From: UBA10649 sp965278945
GTDB taxonomy: Bacteria; Actinomycetota; Actinomycetes; S36-B12
Assembly: GCA_965278945.1 (NCBI GenBank)
Contig: OZ257128.1
Coordinates: 310,001-374,000 of the forward strand
Reading direction: 5' to 3'
Length of the DNA: 64,000 nt
Shown here: one piece after another, positions 40,092 to 49,312 of the stretch
Numbering within the stretch: position 1 is the first letter of the stretch
Layout: every line of letters begins with the position of its first letter
Notes under the pieces: model-generated
Database searches by the model: none
What the model was told of the DNA's origin: nothing
The model's input: only the letters and a program-made list of their open reading frames with translations
Program-made: the position numbers and the translations under genes

Positions 40092-41711
40092 ATGGCTCCC
40101 GTCCTGAGATCTCGTATCGACCCGCGCTCGGAGGCGTTCGTCGCCAACCGCGGCGCGCTGCTTGACGCCCTGGCGCAGATCGACGACCTGTATGGCGATG
40201 TCACGCGTGGCGGGGGCAGCGGGAACCCGGACAAGGACGCGAAGACGGTGTCCAGGCATCGGGCCCGCGGCAAGCTCCTGCCCCGCGAGCGCATCGCCCT
40301 CCTGCTCGATCCGGGTGCAGCCTTCCTCGAACTTTCTCCGCTCGCCGGCTGGGGGAGCGGCGACGCGACCGGAGCCGGCCTGGTCACTGGCATCGGGCGG
40401 ATCAGTGGGGTCGAGTGCGTCATCAGCGCGAACGACCCGACCGTGAAGGGCGGGTCCCAGGCGCCGATCACGGTGACCAAGGCGCTGCGTGCCATGGAGA
40501 TCTCCCGGATGAATCGGCTGCCGCTGGTGTCGCTGACCGAGTCCGGTGGGGCCGACCTCACCCAGCAGGTCGACGTGTTCAACCCCGGCGGTGCGACGTT
40601 CAAGAATCTCTCGCGACTGTCCGCGGCCGGCATCCCGACGATCACGATGGTGTTCGGCTCGTCGACGGCGGGCGGCGCATACGTGCCCGGCATGAGCGAC
40701 TACACGGTGCTCCAGAAGGACGCGGCGCGCGTGTACCTCGGCGGTCCGCCTCTGGTGAAGATGGCGATCGACGAGGATGCCGACGACGAGACCCTCGGCG
40801 GTGCGGAGATGCACGCGCGCGTGTCAGGCCTGGCCGACTACCTCGCCGTCGACGAGCCCGACGCGCTGCGCATCGGCCGCGACATCGTGGCGCACCTCAA
40901 CTGGACCAAGCAGGGACCCGGCACGGCGGTGGCGCCGCGTCCGCCCGCGTACGACACCGACGAGCTCCTCGGCATCGCGTCGGCGGATATCAAGGTGCCG
41001 TTCGAGGCGCGCGAGGTGCTCGCCCGGGTGCTCGACGCCAGCGAGTTCGACGAGTTCAAGCCGCTCTACGGCTCGACACTCGTGACGGGCTGGGGGCACG
41101 TCAACGGCTTCCACGTCGGTGTCCTCGCGAACAACGGGATCCTGTTCAGCGAGGAGGCGCACAAGGGCGCGCAGTTCATACAGCTGTGCAACCGCATGAA
41201 CGTGCCGATCCTGTTCCTGCAGAACATCACCGGCTTCATGGTCGGCACCAAGTACGAGCAGGGCGGAATCATCAAGGACGGCGCCAAGCTCATCAACGCG
41301 GTGAGCAACTGCGGCGTGCCGATGATCACGTTGATGATGGGTGCCTCCTATGGCGCGGGGAACTACGGCATGGCCGGCCGGGCCTACGATCCGCGCTTCA
41401 TCTTCAGCTGGCCCAATCACCGCATCGCCGTCATGGGGCCCAAGCAGCTCGCGGGAGTCCTGACGATCGTTGCCCGGCAGAAGACCGAGGGAGCGGGCCA
41501 GGTCTTCGACGAGGCCGCGTTCGCCCCGATCCGCGATGCATTCGAGCAGCAGGTGGAAAGCGAGTCGACTGCGCTCTTCGCGACCGGACGCATGTGGGAC
41601 GACGGGATCATCGATCCACGCGACACCCGCACGGTGCTCACGCTCGCGCTGTCCGCCGTGCATTCGGGCCCGGTCGCGGGCACGGACTCCTACGGCGTCT
41701 TCCGGATGTGA
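40092..41711 (+). CDS. Acyl-CoA carboxylase carboxyltransferase (beta) subunit, AtuC/LiuB-like
   Basis: The 539-residue subunit moves CO2 from biotin to an acyl-CoA. It has the crotonase-like double domain with RHRARGKLLPRERIALLLDPG, LVSLTESGGADL, GSSTAGGAYVPGMSDYTV, and in the second half FLQNITGFMVGTKYEQGGI and TLMMGASYGAGNYGMAGRAYDP. It is closest in style to methylcrotonyl-/geranyl-CoA carboxylases. Neighbours of the Atu type favour a branched or terpenoid acyl-CoA, but the substrate is not proved. The ATG at 40092 follows the leaderless -10 box; a TTG just before it is also in frame. Confidence 0.9.
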   Translation: MAPVLRSRIDPRSEAFVANRGALLDALAQIDDLYGDVTRGGGSGNPDKDAKTVSRHRARGKLLPRERIALLLDPGAAFLELSPLAGWGSGDATGAGLVTGIGRISGVECVISANDPTVKGGSQAPITVTKALRAMEISRMNRLPLVSLTESGGADLTQQVDVFNPGGATFKNLSRLSAAGIPTITMVFGSSTAGGAYVPGMSDYTVLQKDAARVYLGGPPLVKMAIDEDADDETLGGAEMHARVSGLADYLAVDEPDALRIGRDIVAHLNWTKQGPGTAVAPRPPAYDTDELLGIASADIKVPFEAREVLARVLDASEFDEFKPLYGSTLVTGWGHVNGFHVGVLANNGILFSEEAHKGAQFIQLCNRMNVPILFLQNITGFMVGTKYEQGGIIKDGAKLINAVSNCGVPMITLMMGASYGAGNYGMAGRAYDPRFIFSWPNHRIAVMGPKQLAGVLTIVARQKTEGAGQVFDEAAFAPIRDAFEQQVESESTALFATGRMWDDGIIDPRDTRTVLTLALSAVHSGPVAGTDSYGVFRM

Positions 41712-43768
41712 CGACGATGCCGACACCAATCACCCGGGTCCTCATCGCTAACCGCGGCGAGATCGCCTCGCGCGTCATCCGCACTGCTCGTGCGCTCGGC
41801 ATCTCGACTGTCGCGGTGCACTCGGACCCTGACGCGAGCGCGCCGTACGTGCGCGAGGCCGACCTGTCGGTCCGGCTGCCCGGTGCATCGAGCGTCCAGA
41901 CCTACCTCGACAGCACGCTCATCATCGAGGCCGCCCTCGCCTCGGGCGCCGATGCGATCCACCCCGGCTACGGCTTCCTGTCGGAGAACGCGGACTTCGC
42001 CCGTCTGGTCGGCAAGTCCGGGCTGACGTGGATCGGGCCCACTCCTGAGTCGATCGAGGCGATGGCGCTCAAGGTCGAGGCGAAGCGCATCGCCGCGGCC
42101 GCCGGCGTGCCTCTCGTCGCGGGCGCGGAGCTCCCGGACGGGCAGTCGGATGCGGATGCGGCCGCAGCCTGCGCGGCGGTCGGCTACCCGCTCCTGGTCA
42201 AGGCCAGTGCGGGTGGTGGCGGCAAGGGAATGCGCATCGTGACGTCGCCGGCCGACCTGCTCGAGGCGCTGCAGTCGGCACGACGCGAGGCGAAGAGCTC
42301 GTTCGGCGACGACACGGTCTTCGTCGAGCGCTATCTCGCCGGCGCGCGCCATGTCGAGGTGCAGGTGTTCGGCGACGTCCACGGCAACGTGGTGCACCTG
42401 TTCGAGCGGGAATGCTCGATCCAGCGCAGGCACCAGAAGGTCATCGAGGAAGCTCCGTCGCCCGGCGTGACGCCCGAAGTGCGAGAACGACTTCATCAGG
42501 CGGCGGTGTCGCTGGCCAAGCAGATCGGGTACGTCGGTGCCGGAACCGTGGAGTTCATGGTGTTCGGGGACGGCGCGAATCAGGAGTTCTCGTTCCTGGA
42601 GATGAACACCCGCCTGCAGGTCGAGCATCCCGTGACCGAGGCCATCACGGGCGCCGACCTGGTGATGTGGCAGATCGTCGTCGCCTCGGGATTGCCACTG
42701 CCGGTCGCGCAGGACGAGCTCGTCGTGCGCGGCCATGCGATCGAGGCACGCCTGTACGCGGAGGACCCGGCGCACGACTACCTGCCGGCGACCGGGGTGA
42801 TCCATCGATTCGGCTCGGCACCGAGATCGGGTCTGCGGATCGACGCGGGAGTCGCGGACGGCAGCGTCATCACTCCGCATTACGACCCGATGCTCGCGAA
42901 GGTCATCAGCCACGCCACGACCAGGGAACTCGCCGCGTCGATCCTGTCGGACGGCCTGGCGCGCATGACCCTGCACGCTCCCGTGACGAATCGCGACTCG
43001 CTCGCCGCCATCCTTCGCTCGCCGAGCTTCCTGTCCGGGGCGACGACGACATCCTTCCTCGACGAGCATGCGGACCTGCTCGCACCGGTTCTCCCCGAGG
43101 CCGACGAGCAACGGCACGCGCTCGCGGTTGCCTACGCGATCGCGGCCGACGAGGCTCCCGCCGACGCGGTCCCTCTCGGGTGGCGCAACGTGCCTGCCGC
43201 GCCCGAGTTCGTCACGCTCCACCGGCGCGGTGCCGAGGAGTTCGTGACGGTGCTGGTCGAGGGCGGACGCGACGGGGATCGCGTGCGACTGTCGCGCACC
43301 GAGGACGTGCCGTACGCGGGAGTGTTCTCGTCTCCGTCCCTGGACCTGCCGGCTGCGGAGGCGGTCGTCGAACGAACCGAGTCCGGTGCTGTCGTGGTCG
43401 TACGCATCGACGGGGTCGCTGCACGGTGCTCGGTCGCCCGATACGGCGACGAGGTATTCGTCGACGACGGTCGGCACGCCACCGCATGGACGGTCTCGCC
43501 GCGGTTCGCCGATCACTCCCTCGACGCCGCGGGGCACGGACCGTCGACCTCGGTCCCGGGGACGATCACGGCCGTTGCCGTAGCAGCGGGCGATGCCGTG
43601 GTCGCCGGGCAGACCCTCGTGATGCTCGAGGCGATGAAGATGGAGCACCGCATCATCGCCGATCACGCCGGCATCGTGTCTCGAGTCCTCGTCGAGGTGG
43701 GCCAGTCCGTCGACGCGCACACGGTTGTCGTCGAGTTTGTCGAACTCGTCGGGGATGAGGCGTCATGA
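41708..43768 (+). CDS. Acyl-CoA carboxylase biotin-carboxylase/biotin-carrier (alpha) subunit, AtuF/LiuD-like
   Basis: The 686-residue alpha subunit carboxylates its own biotin with ATP and bicarbonate. The biotin carboxylase domain shows RVLIANRGEIASRVIRTARA, PGYGFLSEN, the ATP-grasp loop KASAGGGGKGMR, and FLEMNTRLQVEHPVTE. The C-terminal carrier domain has the biotinyl-lysine motif EAMKMEH near residue 645. The GTG at 41708 overlaps the carboxyltransferase stop; an ATG three codons on is the alternative. Confidence 0.93.
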   Translation: MTTMPTPITRVLIANRGEIASRVIRTARALGISTVAVHSDPDASAPYVREADLSVRLPGASSVQTYLDSTLIIEAALASGADAIHPGYGFLSENADFARLVGKSGLTWIGPTPESIEAMALKVEAKRIAAAAGVPLVAGAELPDGQSDADAAAACAAVGYPLLVKASAGGGGKGMRIVTSPADLLEALQSARREAKSSFGDDTVFVERYLAGARHVEVQVFGDVHGNVVHLFERECSIQRRHQKVIEEAPSPGVTPEVRERLHQAAVSLAKQIGYVGAGTVEFMVFGDGANQEFSFLEMNTRLQVEHPVTEAITGADLVMWQIVVASGLPLPVAQDELVVRGHAIEARLYAEDPAHDYLPATGVIHRFGSAPRSGLRIDAGVADGSVITPHYDPMLAKVISHATTRELAASILSDGLARMTLHAPVTNRDSLAAILRSPSFLSGATTTSFLDEHADLLAPVLPEADEQRHALAVAYAIAADEAPADAVPLGWRNVPAAPEFVTLHRRGAEEFVTVLVEGGRDGDRVRLSRTEDVPYAGVFSSPSLDLPAAEAVVERTESGAVVVVRIDGVAARCSVARYGDEVFVDDGRHATAWTVSPRFADHSLDAAGHGPSTSVPGTITAVAVAAGDAVVAGQTLVMLEAMKMEHRIIADHAGIVSRVLVEVGQSVDAHTVVVEFVELVGDEAS

Positions 43769-45174
43769 CCGAGCCGATTCGCATCGCGAACTGCAGCGGG
43801 TTCTTCGGAGACCGGCAGTCAGCAGCGCGGGAGATGGTCGAGGACGGCCCGATCGACGTACTGACCGGCGACTGGCTCGCGGAACTGACGATGCTGATCC
43901 TCGCGCGCCAGCGGATGAAGCACGGCTCGGGATATGCACGCACCTTCCTCACGCAGATGGAGGAAGTGCTCGGGACGTGCACCGACCGAGGCATACGCGT
44001 CGTGAGCAATGCCGGCGGGCTCGATCCCGAGGGACTGGGCACGGCGCTCCGCGAGCTCGCGACAACCCTGGGGCTGTCGCTGCGCATCGGGGTGGTCAGT
44101 GGCGATGACCTCGCCCCGCACGTCCGCGACCTGATCGTCGCGGGCGAGGAGTTCGCGAACCTCGACACTGGGGAGGCCCTCGCGGCCTCCGGCATTCGGC
44201 CGCTCACGGCGAATGCCTACATCGGCGGCGAGCCGGTCACCGCAGCCCTGCGGGCCGGTGCCGACATCGTCGTGACCGGGCGCATCACCGACGCCGCGCT
44301 GGTGATCGGGCCGGCCGCCTTCCACCACGGCTGGGATTATGCGGCCGCGCGAGCGGGTGACCAGGCGACTCTCGATGCGCTTGCCGGAGCACTTGTTGCC
44401 GGTCACGTGATCGAGTGCGGAGCGCAGGCGACCGGCGGCAACTACGCCTTCTTCACCGACGTCCCCGGACTCGAGCATCCGGGCCTGCCGATCGCGGAGG
44501 TCGCGTCCGACGGCAGCACCGTCATCACCAAGCACGACGGCACGGGCGGAATGGTCACTGTCGGCACCGTCACCGCGCAGCTGCTGTATGAGGTGGGCGG
44601 TCCCGACTACCTCAACCCCGACGTCACCGCTCGCTTCGACTCGATCCGACTCGAGCAGGTGGGCCGCGATCGCGTCCTCATCAGCGGAACCGTCGGCCAG
44701 GCGCCGCCGGAGCGGCTGAAAGTCGCGATGAACTATCTCGGCGGCTTTCGCAACTCGCTGGCGCTCGTCATCACCGGCATGGAGGTCGAGGCGAAAGCCG
44801 ACGTCGTCCTGCGGACCATCACCGGCATCGGCCTGAACCAGGCCGCATCGCTCGAGCCGGCCGATCTGGCCGCGGCGTCGACACTCGACGTGCGCGAGCT
44901 CAGCGTCGAGCTGCAGGCGAGCTCGATCGCCGATCCCGCGACCGCCTCGCAGGCGCAGTCCTTCCTGCGCATCACGGTGAAGGACGACGACGCGGACAAG
45001 GTCGGCAAGCCGTTCACCGAGCGCGTCATCGAGGCAACGTTGTCCTCGTACCCGGGCCTGTTTCCGACGACGCCACCGGCAGCGGCCAGTCCGTACGGGG
45101 TCTACTGGCCGACCACCGTCGGGCGAGGAGCGGTCGACGTCGACGTGCGCGTCGACGGTGAGGTGATCGCATGA
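43765..45174 (+). CDS. AtuA-family (DUF1446) protein, main domain
   Basis: The 469-residue protein belongs to the acyclic terpene utilisation AtuA / DUF1446 family. It shows CSGFFGDRQSAAREM, the PIDVLTGDWLAELTMLILAR stretch, VVSNAGGLDPEG, TGRITDAALVIGPAAFHHGW and CGAQATGGNYAFF. The biochemical role of AtuA is not established; it is required in the citronellol/geraniol pathway of pseudomonads. The C-terminal part of the usual protein is missing here and is encoded as a separate overlapping gene downstream (ATGA). Confidence 0.9.
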   Translation: MTEPIRIANCSGFFGDRQSAAREMVEDGPIDVLTGDWLAELTMLILARQRMKHGSGYARTFLTQMEEVLGTCTDRGIRVVSNAGGLDPEGLGTALRELATTLGLSLRIGVVSGDDLAPHVRDLIVAGEEFANLDTGEALAASGIRPLTANAYIGGEPVTAALRAGADIVVTGRITDAALVIGPAAFHHGWDYAAARAGDQATLDALAGALVAGHVIECGAQATGGNYAFFTDVPGLEHPGLPIAEVASDGSTVITKHDGTGGMVTVGTVTAQLLYEVGGPDYLNPDVTARFDSIRLEQVGRDRVLISGTVGQAPPERLKVAMNYLGGFRNSLALVITGMEVEAKADVVLRTITGIGLNQAASLEPADLAAASTLDVRELSVELQASSIADPATASQAQSFLRITVKDDDADKVGKPFTERVIEATLSSYPGLFPTTPPAAASPYGVYWPTTVGRGAVDVDVRVDGEVIA

Positions 45175-45596
45175 CGACCAGACGCCTGCCGCTGGGCACC
45201 TTCGTCGGCGCGCGCAGCGGGGACAAGGGCGGCAACGCGAACGTCGGCCTGTGGGTCGTCGACCCGATCGAGGTGTCGGCAGTCGCACTCGCGCATGGGC
45301 ATGCCGCCGACCTTGTCGCAGACCGCAGTCTCGTCGACCTTGCTGACGCGCGGTTCGCATGGCTTGCAGGGCTCGTCACCGTCGATCGCGTTCACGAGCT
45401 TCTGCCCGAGACGAGCGCGCTCCAAGTCGACGTGCACCCCCTGCCCAACCTGCGCGCGCTCAACATCGTGGTTCACGGGATCCTCGGTCGCGGAGTCGCG
45501 GAGACGACCCGCATCGACCCGCAGGCCAAGGGCCTCGGCGAGCATCTGCGCGCGCGGCTCGTCGATATCCCCGCTGACCTCCTGGACCCGGCATGA
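45171..45596 (+). CDS. AtuA C-terminal domain-like protein, encoded separately
   Basis: The 141-residue product begins LPLGTFVGARSGDKGGNANV, the motif that opens the C-terminal domain of long AtuA proteins. It continues with a helix-rich part ending DPQAKGLGEHLRARLVDIP. Coupled to the AtuA main domain by ATGA and to the TetR gene by ATGA. The two parts together, about 610 residues, match a full-length AtuA and probably form one complex. Confidence 0.85.
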   Translation: MTTRRLPLGTFVGARSGDKGGNANVGLWVVDPIEVSAVALAHGHAADLVADRSLVDLADARFAWLAGLVTVDRVHELLPETSALQVDVHPLPNLRALNIVVHGILGRGVAETTRIDPQAKGLGEHLRARLVDIPADLLDPA

Positions 45597-46234
45597 CCGC
45601 CGTGCTGTCTGACGGCGCTCGGGCCCCGCTGTCCGAACGAGGCCGGCGCACGCGCGAGCGGCTGGTGACGGCCGCGCGTCAGGTCTTCGAGGAGCGCGGG
45701 TTCGACGCGACCCGCATGAGCGATATCGCCCAAGCTGCCGGTGTCAGCCACGGGACCGTCTACACGTGGTTCGCCACCAAGGAGGACGTGCTGCACGGCA
45801 CCGTCGACTCGATAACCGAGGCGATGTACGCCGTCCTCAGCACGCCGGATGTCACCGATCCGATCGAGCGCATCTCGCTCGCCAACGCTCGGTACCTCGA
45901 GGTTCACCGCGCTACGTCCCGGTTGATGGAGGTCGTCGCCCAGGCAGCGGTCAACGACGAGTCGTTCCGCGCAGTGCTGTCCAACCTTCGCCACGCGCAC
46001 GTCGACCGCGTTGCCAAGACGATCAGCAAGCTGCAGAAGGACGGCCTAGCCGTCCCGACCCTCGATCCGCGCATCTCCGCGGCCGCTCTGTGCGCGATGG
46101 TCGAAGGATTCGCTCGCCACTGGCTCAGCACCGAGGGTGCGTCGGACGAGCTGGCTGCCGATGCGCCCGTGATCGTGACATTGACAGAACTGTGGGCCCG
46201 GGCACTCGGGCTCATCAACCCAGGAGGTAACTGA
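45593..46234 (+). CDS. TetR-family regulator of the Atu-like operon
   Basis: The 213-residue repressor has the HTH RERLVTAARQVFEERGFDATRMSDIAQAAGVSHGTVYTWFATK in its first 65 residues and a helical ligand domain. It is embedded in the operon, so it is likely to autoregulate by binding the palindrome at 40073-40086 and to sense a pathway acyl-CoA. Overlaps both neighbours (ATGA before, TGATG after). Confidence 0.88.
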   Translation: MTAVLSDGARAPLSERGRRTRERLVTAARQVFEERGFDATRMSDIAQAAGVSHGTVYTWFATKEDVLHGTVDSITEAMYAVLSTPDVTDPIERISLANARYLEVHRATSRLMEVVAQAAVNDESFRAVLSNLRHAHVDRVAKTISKLQKDGLAVPTLDPRISAAALCAMVEGFARHWLSTEGASDELAADAPVIVTLTELWARALGLINPGGN

Positions 46235-47382
46235 TGTTGTTCACGTCGGAGCATGACCAGTTCCGCAAGAGTGTTCGCCAGCTCGTCGAGCAGGAGATCA
46301 ATCCGTACGTGGACAAGTGGGAGGACGACGAGATCTTCCCGGCCCACGAGCTCTTCCCGAAGATCGGCGCGATCGGCGGCTTCGGTCTGGAGTACGACAC
46401 CGAGTTCGGCGGCGGCGGGACCGATCACTCGTACACCGTCGTGCTCGCCGAGGAGCTCGGTCGATGCGATGCGGGCGGCGTCCCGATGGCCATTGCCGTC
46501 CAGGCCGGAATGGCGACGCCGGCGCTCGCGCGGTTCGGCAGCGATGAGCTCAAGCGGGAGTACCTCGAGCCGACCCTGGCGGGGAACCTGGTCTGCTCGA
46601 TCGCCGTGAGCGAGCCCGATGCCGGCTCCGACGTCGCGGGCATCCGCACGCGAGCCGTGCGCGACGGCGGCGACTGGGTGATCAACGGTCGCAAGATGTG
46701 GATCACGAGCGGCACGCAGTCCGACTGGATCTGCCTGCTCGCCCGCACGTCCGACGAGGGCGGGTATCAGGGCATGAGCCTGCTGCTCGTTCCCACCGAT
46801 ACGCCCGGCTTCAGCGTGGGTCGCAAGCTGAAGAAGATGGGTAACAACTCGTCCGACACCGCCGAGCTGGTCCTCGATGACGTGCGCATCCCGGTCAGCA
46901 ACACGATCGGCGAGGCCGGTCGTGGCTTCCAGATGCAGATGGCCCAGTTCCAAGATGAGCGCCTGTGGATTTGCTACATGGCGGTCACTGGCGCGCGCCG
47001 CGCGATCGACCGCACGAAGGAATACCTCCAGATGCGCGAGGCCTTCGGCAAGCCGCTGATGGCCAACCAGTACATCCAGTACACGCTCGCGGAGCTGATC
47101 GCCGACATCGACGTGCTCCATGGCTTCCTGCATCACACCGCGGAGCGGTACGTCGCGGGCGAGGATGTCACGCGTGCTGCGACCGTCGCGAAGCTCCAGG
47201 CCGGACGGTTGAGTCGCAAGGTCGCCGACGCATGCGTGCAGTTCCACGGCGGCATGGGATACGCCGAGGAGCTGTGGGTCGCGCGTTACTTCCGCGACTG
47301 CCGGCTCGGCAGCATCGGCGGCGGGGCGGACGAGGTCATGCTGCGCGTGATCACGATGCTGGAGGGGATGGGCAAGAAGTGA
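46234..47382 (+). CDS. Acyl-CoA dehydrogenase, AtuD-like
   Basis: The 382-residue FAD enzyme introduces a double bond into an acyl-CoA. It has CSIAVSEPDAGSDVAGIRTRA, KMWITSGTQSDWICLLART, the catalytic-region segment FHGGMGYAEELWVARYFRDCR near the C-terminus, and a final ITMLEGMGKK. In the Atu pathway AtuD acts on citronellyl-CoA. The ATG overlaps the TetR stop. Confidence 0.92.
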   Translation: MLFTSEHDQFRKSVRQLVEQEINPYVDKWEDDEIFPAHELFPKIGAIGGFGLEYDTEFGGGGTDHSYTVVLAEELGRCDAGGVPMAIAVQAGMATPALARFGSDELKREYLEPTLAGNLVCSIAVSEPDAGSDVAGIRTRAVRDGGDWVINGRKMWITSGTQSDWICLLARTSDEGGYQGMSLLLVPTDTPGFSVGRKLKKMGNNSSDTAELVLDDVRIPVSNTIGEAGRGFQMQMAQFQDERLWICYMAVTGARRAIDRTKEYLQMREAFGKPLMANQYIQYTLAELIADIDVLHGFLHHTAERYVAGEDVTRAATVAKLQAGRLSRKVADACVQFHGGMGYAEELWVARYFRDCRLGSIGGGADEVMLRVITMLEGMGKK

Positions 47383-48161
47383 CCGATGCCGTAGGCGATG
47401 CGGTTCTCTACGAGGTTGGCAACGCGGTTGCCACGATCACGTTGAACCGTCCCGACTCGAAGAACCGGCTCGACGCGTCGGGAATGGCGGCACTGGCGGA
47501 GTGCTTCGCTCGCGCTGCGGGAGACGATGGCGTCCGCGTCGTCGTCCTGACGGGATCGGGCAACACCTTCTGCTCCGGCGCCGACATGAGTGCCGCGGTG
47601 AGCGGGGATGCTGCCGGATTCACGGGATCTGGACCAGCCGCTCTCGTCTCCGTGCTCACGGCGATGCTCGACCTGCCCAAGCCGATCATTGCCAAGGTCC
47701 AAGGGCACGTCGCGGGCGGCGGCAACGGACTCGTCGCTGCCGCCGACATCGCCATCGCGTCGTCGGACGCCCGCTTCGCCTTCAGCGAGGTGCGCATCGG
47801 CGTTGCTCCCGCCGTCATCTCCGTCGTCTGCCTGCAGGTGATGAATCGCCGGGCCGCGCAGGAACTGTTCCTCACCGGCGAGCGAGTCGACGCCGATCGA
47901 GTCCTCGAGGCCGGGCTGCTCACCTCGGTGAGCGCGCCCGAGGGCCTCGACGCTGCCGTTGCCGGCCGCGTCGAGCAGTTGCTCGCGGGCGGGCCCTCGG
48001 CACTGGCGGGCGCGAAGGAACTCCTGCGCCGCATTCCGACACTGTCACTTACCGACGCGTTCGACGAGGCCGCCTCGATGTCTGCGGCACTGTTCGCCTC
48101 CTCGGAGGCTCAGGAGGGCATGAGCGCCTTCCTCGACAAGCGCCCACCCAACTGGGCCTAA
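47379..48161 (+). CDS. Enoyl-CoA hydratase/isomerase, AtuE-like
   Basis: The 260-residue crotonase-fold enzyme shows TITLNRPDSKNRLDASGMAAL, FCSGADM and KVQGHVAGGGNGLVAAADIAIAS, which form the oxyanion hole, then FSEVRIGVAPAVIS. It would hydrate the product of the dehydrogenase or carboxylase step. The GTG at 47379 overlaps the dehydrogenase stop. It ends the operon; a weak 5-bp hairpin, CCCAC/GTGGG, lies at 48162-48180. Confidence 0.88.
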   Translation: MTDAVGDAVLYEVGNAVATITLNRPDSKNRLDASGMAALAECFARAAGDDGVRVVVLTGSGNTFCSGADMSAAVSGDAAGFTGSGPAALVSVLTAMLDLPKPIIAKVQGHVAGGGNGLVAAADIAIASSDARFAFSEVRIGVAPAVISVVCLQVMNRRAAQELFLTGERVDADRVLEAGLLTSVSAPEGLDAAVAGRVEQLLAGGPSALAGAKELLRRIPTLSLTDAFDEAASMSAALFASSEAQEGMSAFLDKRPPNWA

Positions 48162-48194
48162 CCCACTCCGCCAACGTGGGACAAATGGCGAGGG

Positions 48195-48860
48195 TTATGG
48201 AACGGAATTGACGATCTGTCCCGCTCCCGCGCGACGTTCGGCCGACGCGGTGCCGAGCCAGGTGTGCGGATTGCCGTCCCAGCACCAGCCGAGCTTCGGC
48301 GCCTTCGCGGAGATCCACATCGCGGGAACCCTGCGGTCGTGTCGACGTGATCCCGAGAGCATGAAGCACTTGTTCTTCTCCAGGACCTCGGGGAACAAGG
48401 TGACGAGGGCGATTCCCTCGGGGATGGTGAGCGGAGTGCGTCCGCGCCCGGTGATGACGGGCAGGGCGTCCTCGGGGCGCACGTTGCAGAACTCCTCGCC
48501 CCTTTCGATTCCGAACGCGATGTACGCCGGTCCCGCTGGCACGTCGAGCGTGGCGAGCGGCACATACGGCGCGAGCCCCTCGTCGCCGTGATTGCGGTCG
48601 ACGACGCCCGGCAGGGTTCCGCCGGCAAGGCGCAGCAGGGGCACGAGCTTCTCGGAGTCGATCAGGTTCGGTGTGACCACGAGCACCCACGGAACCGTCG
48701 ACGTGGTGGCAGGTGTCGTGTCCTTACCATCGACGAGCGCGCGAAGCGGCTCGACGAGGGCGACGAACGCCTCGTCGGAGATTCCCGCGAGCCCGGGGTA
48801 TCCCAGGTCGACAAGCAGGTCGCGCTGTCGGTCGAACTCCGTGCTCGATGCGTGCGTCAT
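48195..48860 (-). CDS. DUF5701 family protein
   Basis: The 221-residue protein has the DUF5701 features: HASSTEFDRQRDLLVDLGYPGL at the start, YIAFGIERGEEFCNVRPEDA in the middle, GRTPLTIPEGIALVTLFPEVL, and a C-terminal SGSRRHDRRVPAMWISAKAPKLGWCWDGNPHTWLG. It is soluble, with no catalytic motif that I can name. GGAGGG lies 3 bases before the ATG, rather close. Function unknown. Confidence 0.8.
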   Translation of the reverse strand: MTHASSTEFDRQRDLLVDLGYPGLAGISDEAFVALVEPLRALVDGKDTTPATTSTVPWVLVVTPNLIDSEKLVPLLRLAGGTLPGVVDRNHGDEGLAPYVPLATLDVPAGPAYIAFGIERGEEFCNVRPEDALPVITGRGRTPLTIPEGIALVTLFPEVLEKNKCFMLSGSRRHDRRVPAMWISAKAPKLGWCWDGNPHTWLGTASAERRAGAGQIVNSVP

Positions 48861-48923
48861 ACGCCCTCCGGGGTCGGTTTCGGGAACCTAGCCGTAACCC
48901 GTGTGGCCCCCGACTCATTCCCC

Positions 48924-48936
48924 TAGGGTCCGCTTC
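48924..48936 (+). promoter_or_regulatory. Leaderless -10 box of the small membrane protein gene
   Basis: TAGGGT at 48924-48929 is 7 bases before the ATG at 48937, the same arrangement as before the ParA gene at 296. Confidence 0.45.
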
Positions 48937-49227
48937 ATGTGCTGCTTCGTCCTCATCCTGGGTTTCCTCGGTCCACGCATCGCCTTCCTCGCGGTATGGA
49001 TCTTCGGCGACGACCGGGTGCAGAGGGCATTCTCGGACAACTTCTGGTGGCCGCTGCTCGGCGTGATCTTCCTGCCGTGGACCGCCTTGGCGTTCGTCGC
49101 GGCGTGGGCGCCGACCGGGGGAGTCAGCGGCATCGGCTGGCTGGTCGTGGTGCTCGGCTTCCTGCTCGACATCGGCAGCTACGCGAGCAGGTCCGCGGGA
49201 CAGCGGTTCAGCTCGTCCGCTGCCTGA
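48937..49227 (+). CDS. Small integral membrane protein (96 aa)
   Basis: The 96-residue product has three hydrophobic helices (about residues 2-22, 38-58 and 63-82), with ILGFLGPRIAFLAVWIFGDD in the first part and GWLVVVLGFLLDIGSYASRS in the last. Similar short membrane proteins are widespread in actinobacteria; their function is unknown. The ATG is fixed by the -10 box; the frame is open 12 codons further upstream. Confidence 0.75.
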   Translation: MCCFVLILGFLGPRIAFLAVWIFGDDRVQRAFSDNFWWPLLGVIFLPWTALAFVAAWAPTGGVSGIGWLVVVLGFLLDIGSYASRSAGQRFSSSAA

Positions 49228-49312
49228 GCGGCCCAGTTCCGCGCTCCACGAGCCCAGAGGGACTCTGAGGCATAGCCTTCAGGTCAGGGTCGGGGCGGAG
49301 GTGCGGGTTCAC

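Noticed and set aside
41690..43720. A 676-codon minus-strand frame opposite the biotin carboxylase
   Set aside because: Antisense shadow of a gene with a biotinyl-lysine motif and ATP-grasp loop.
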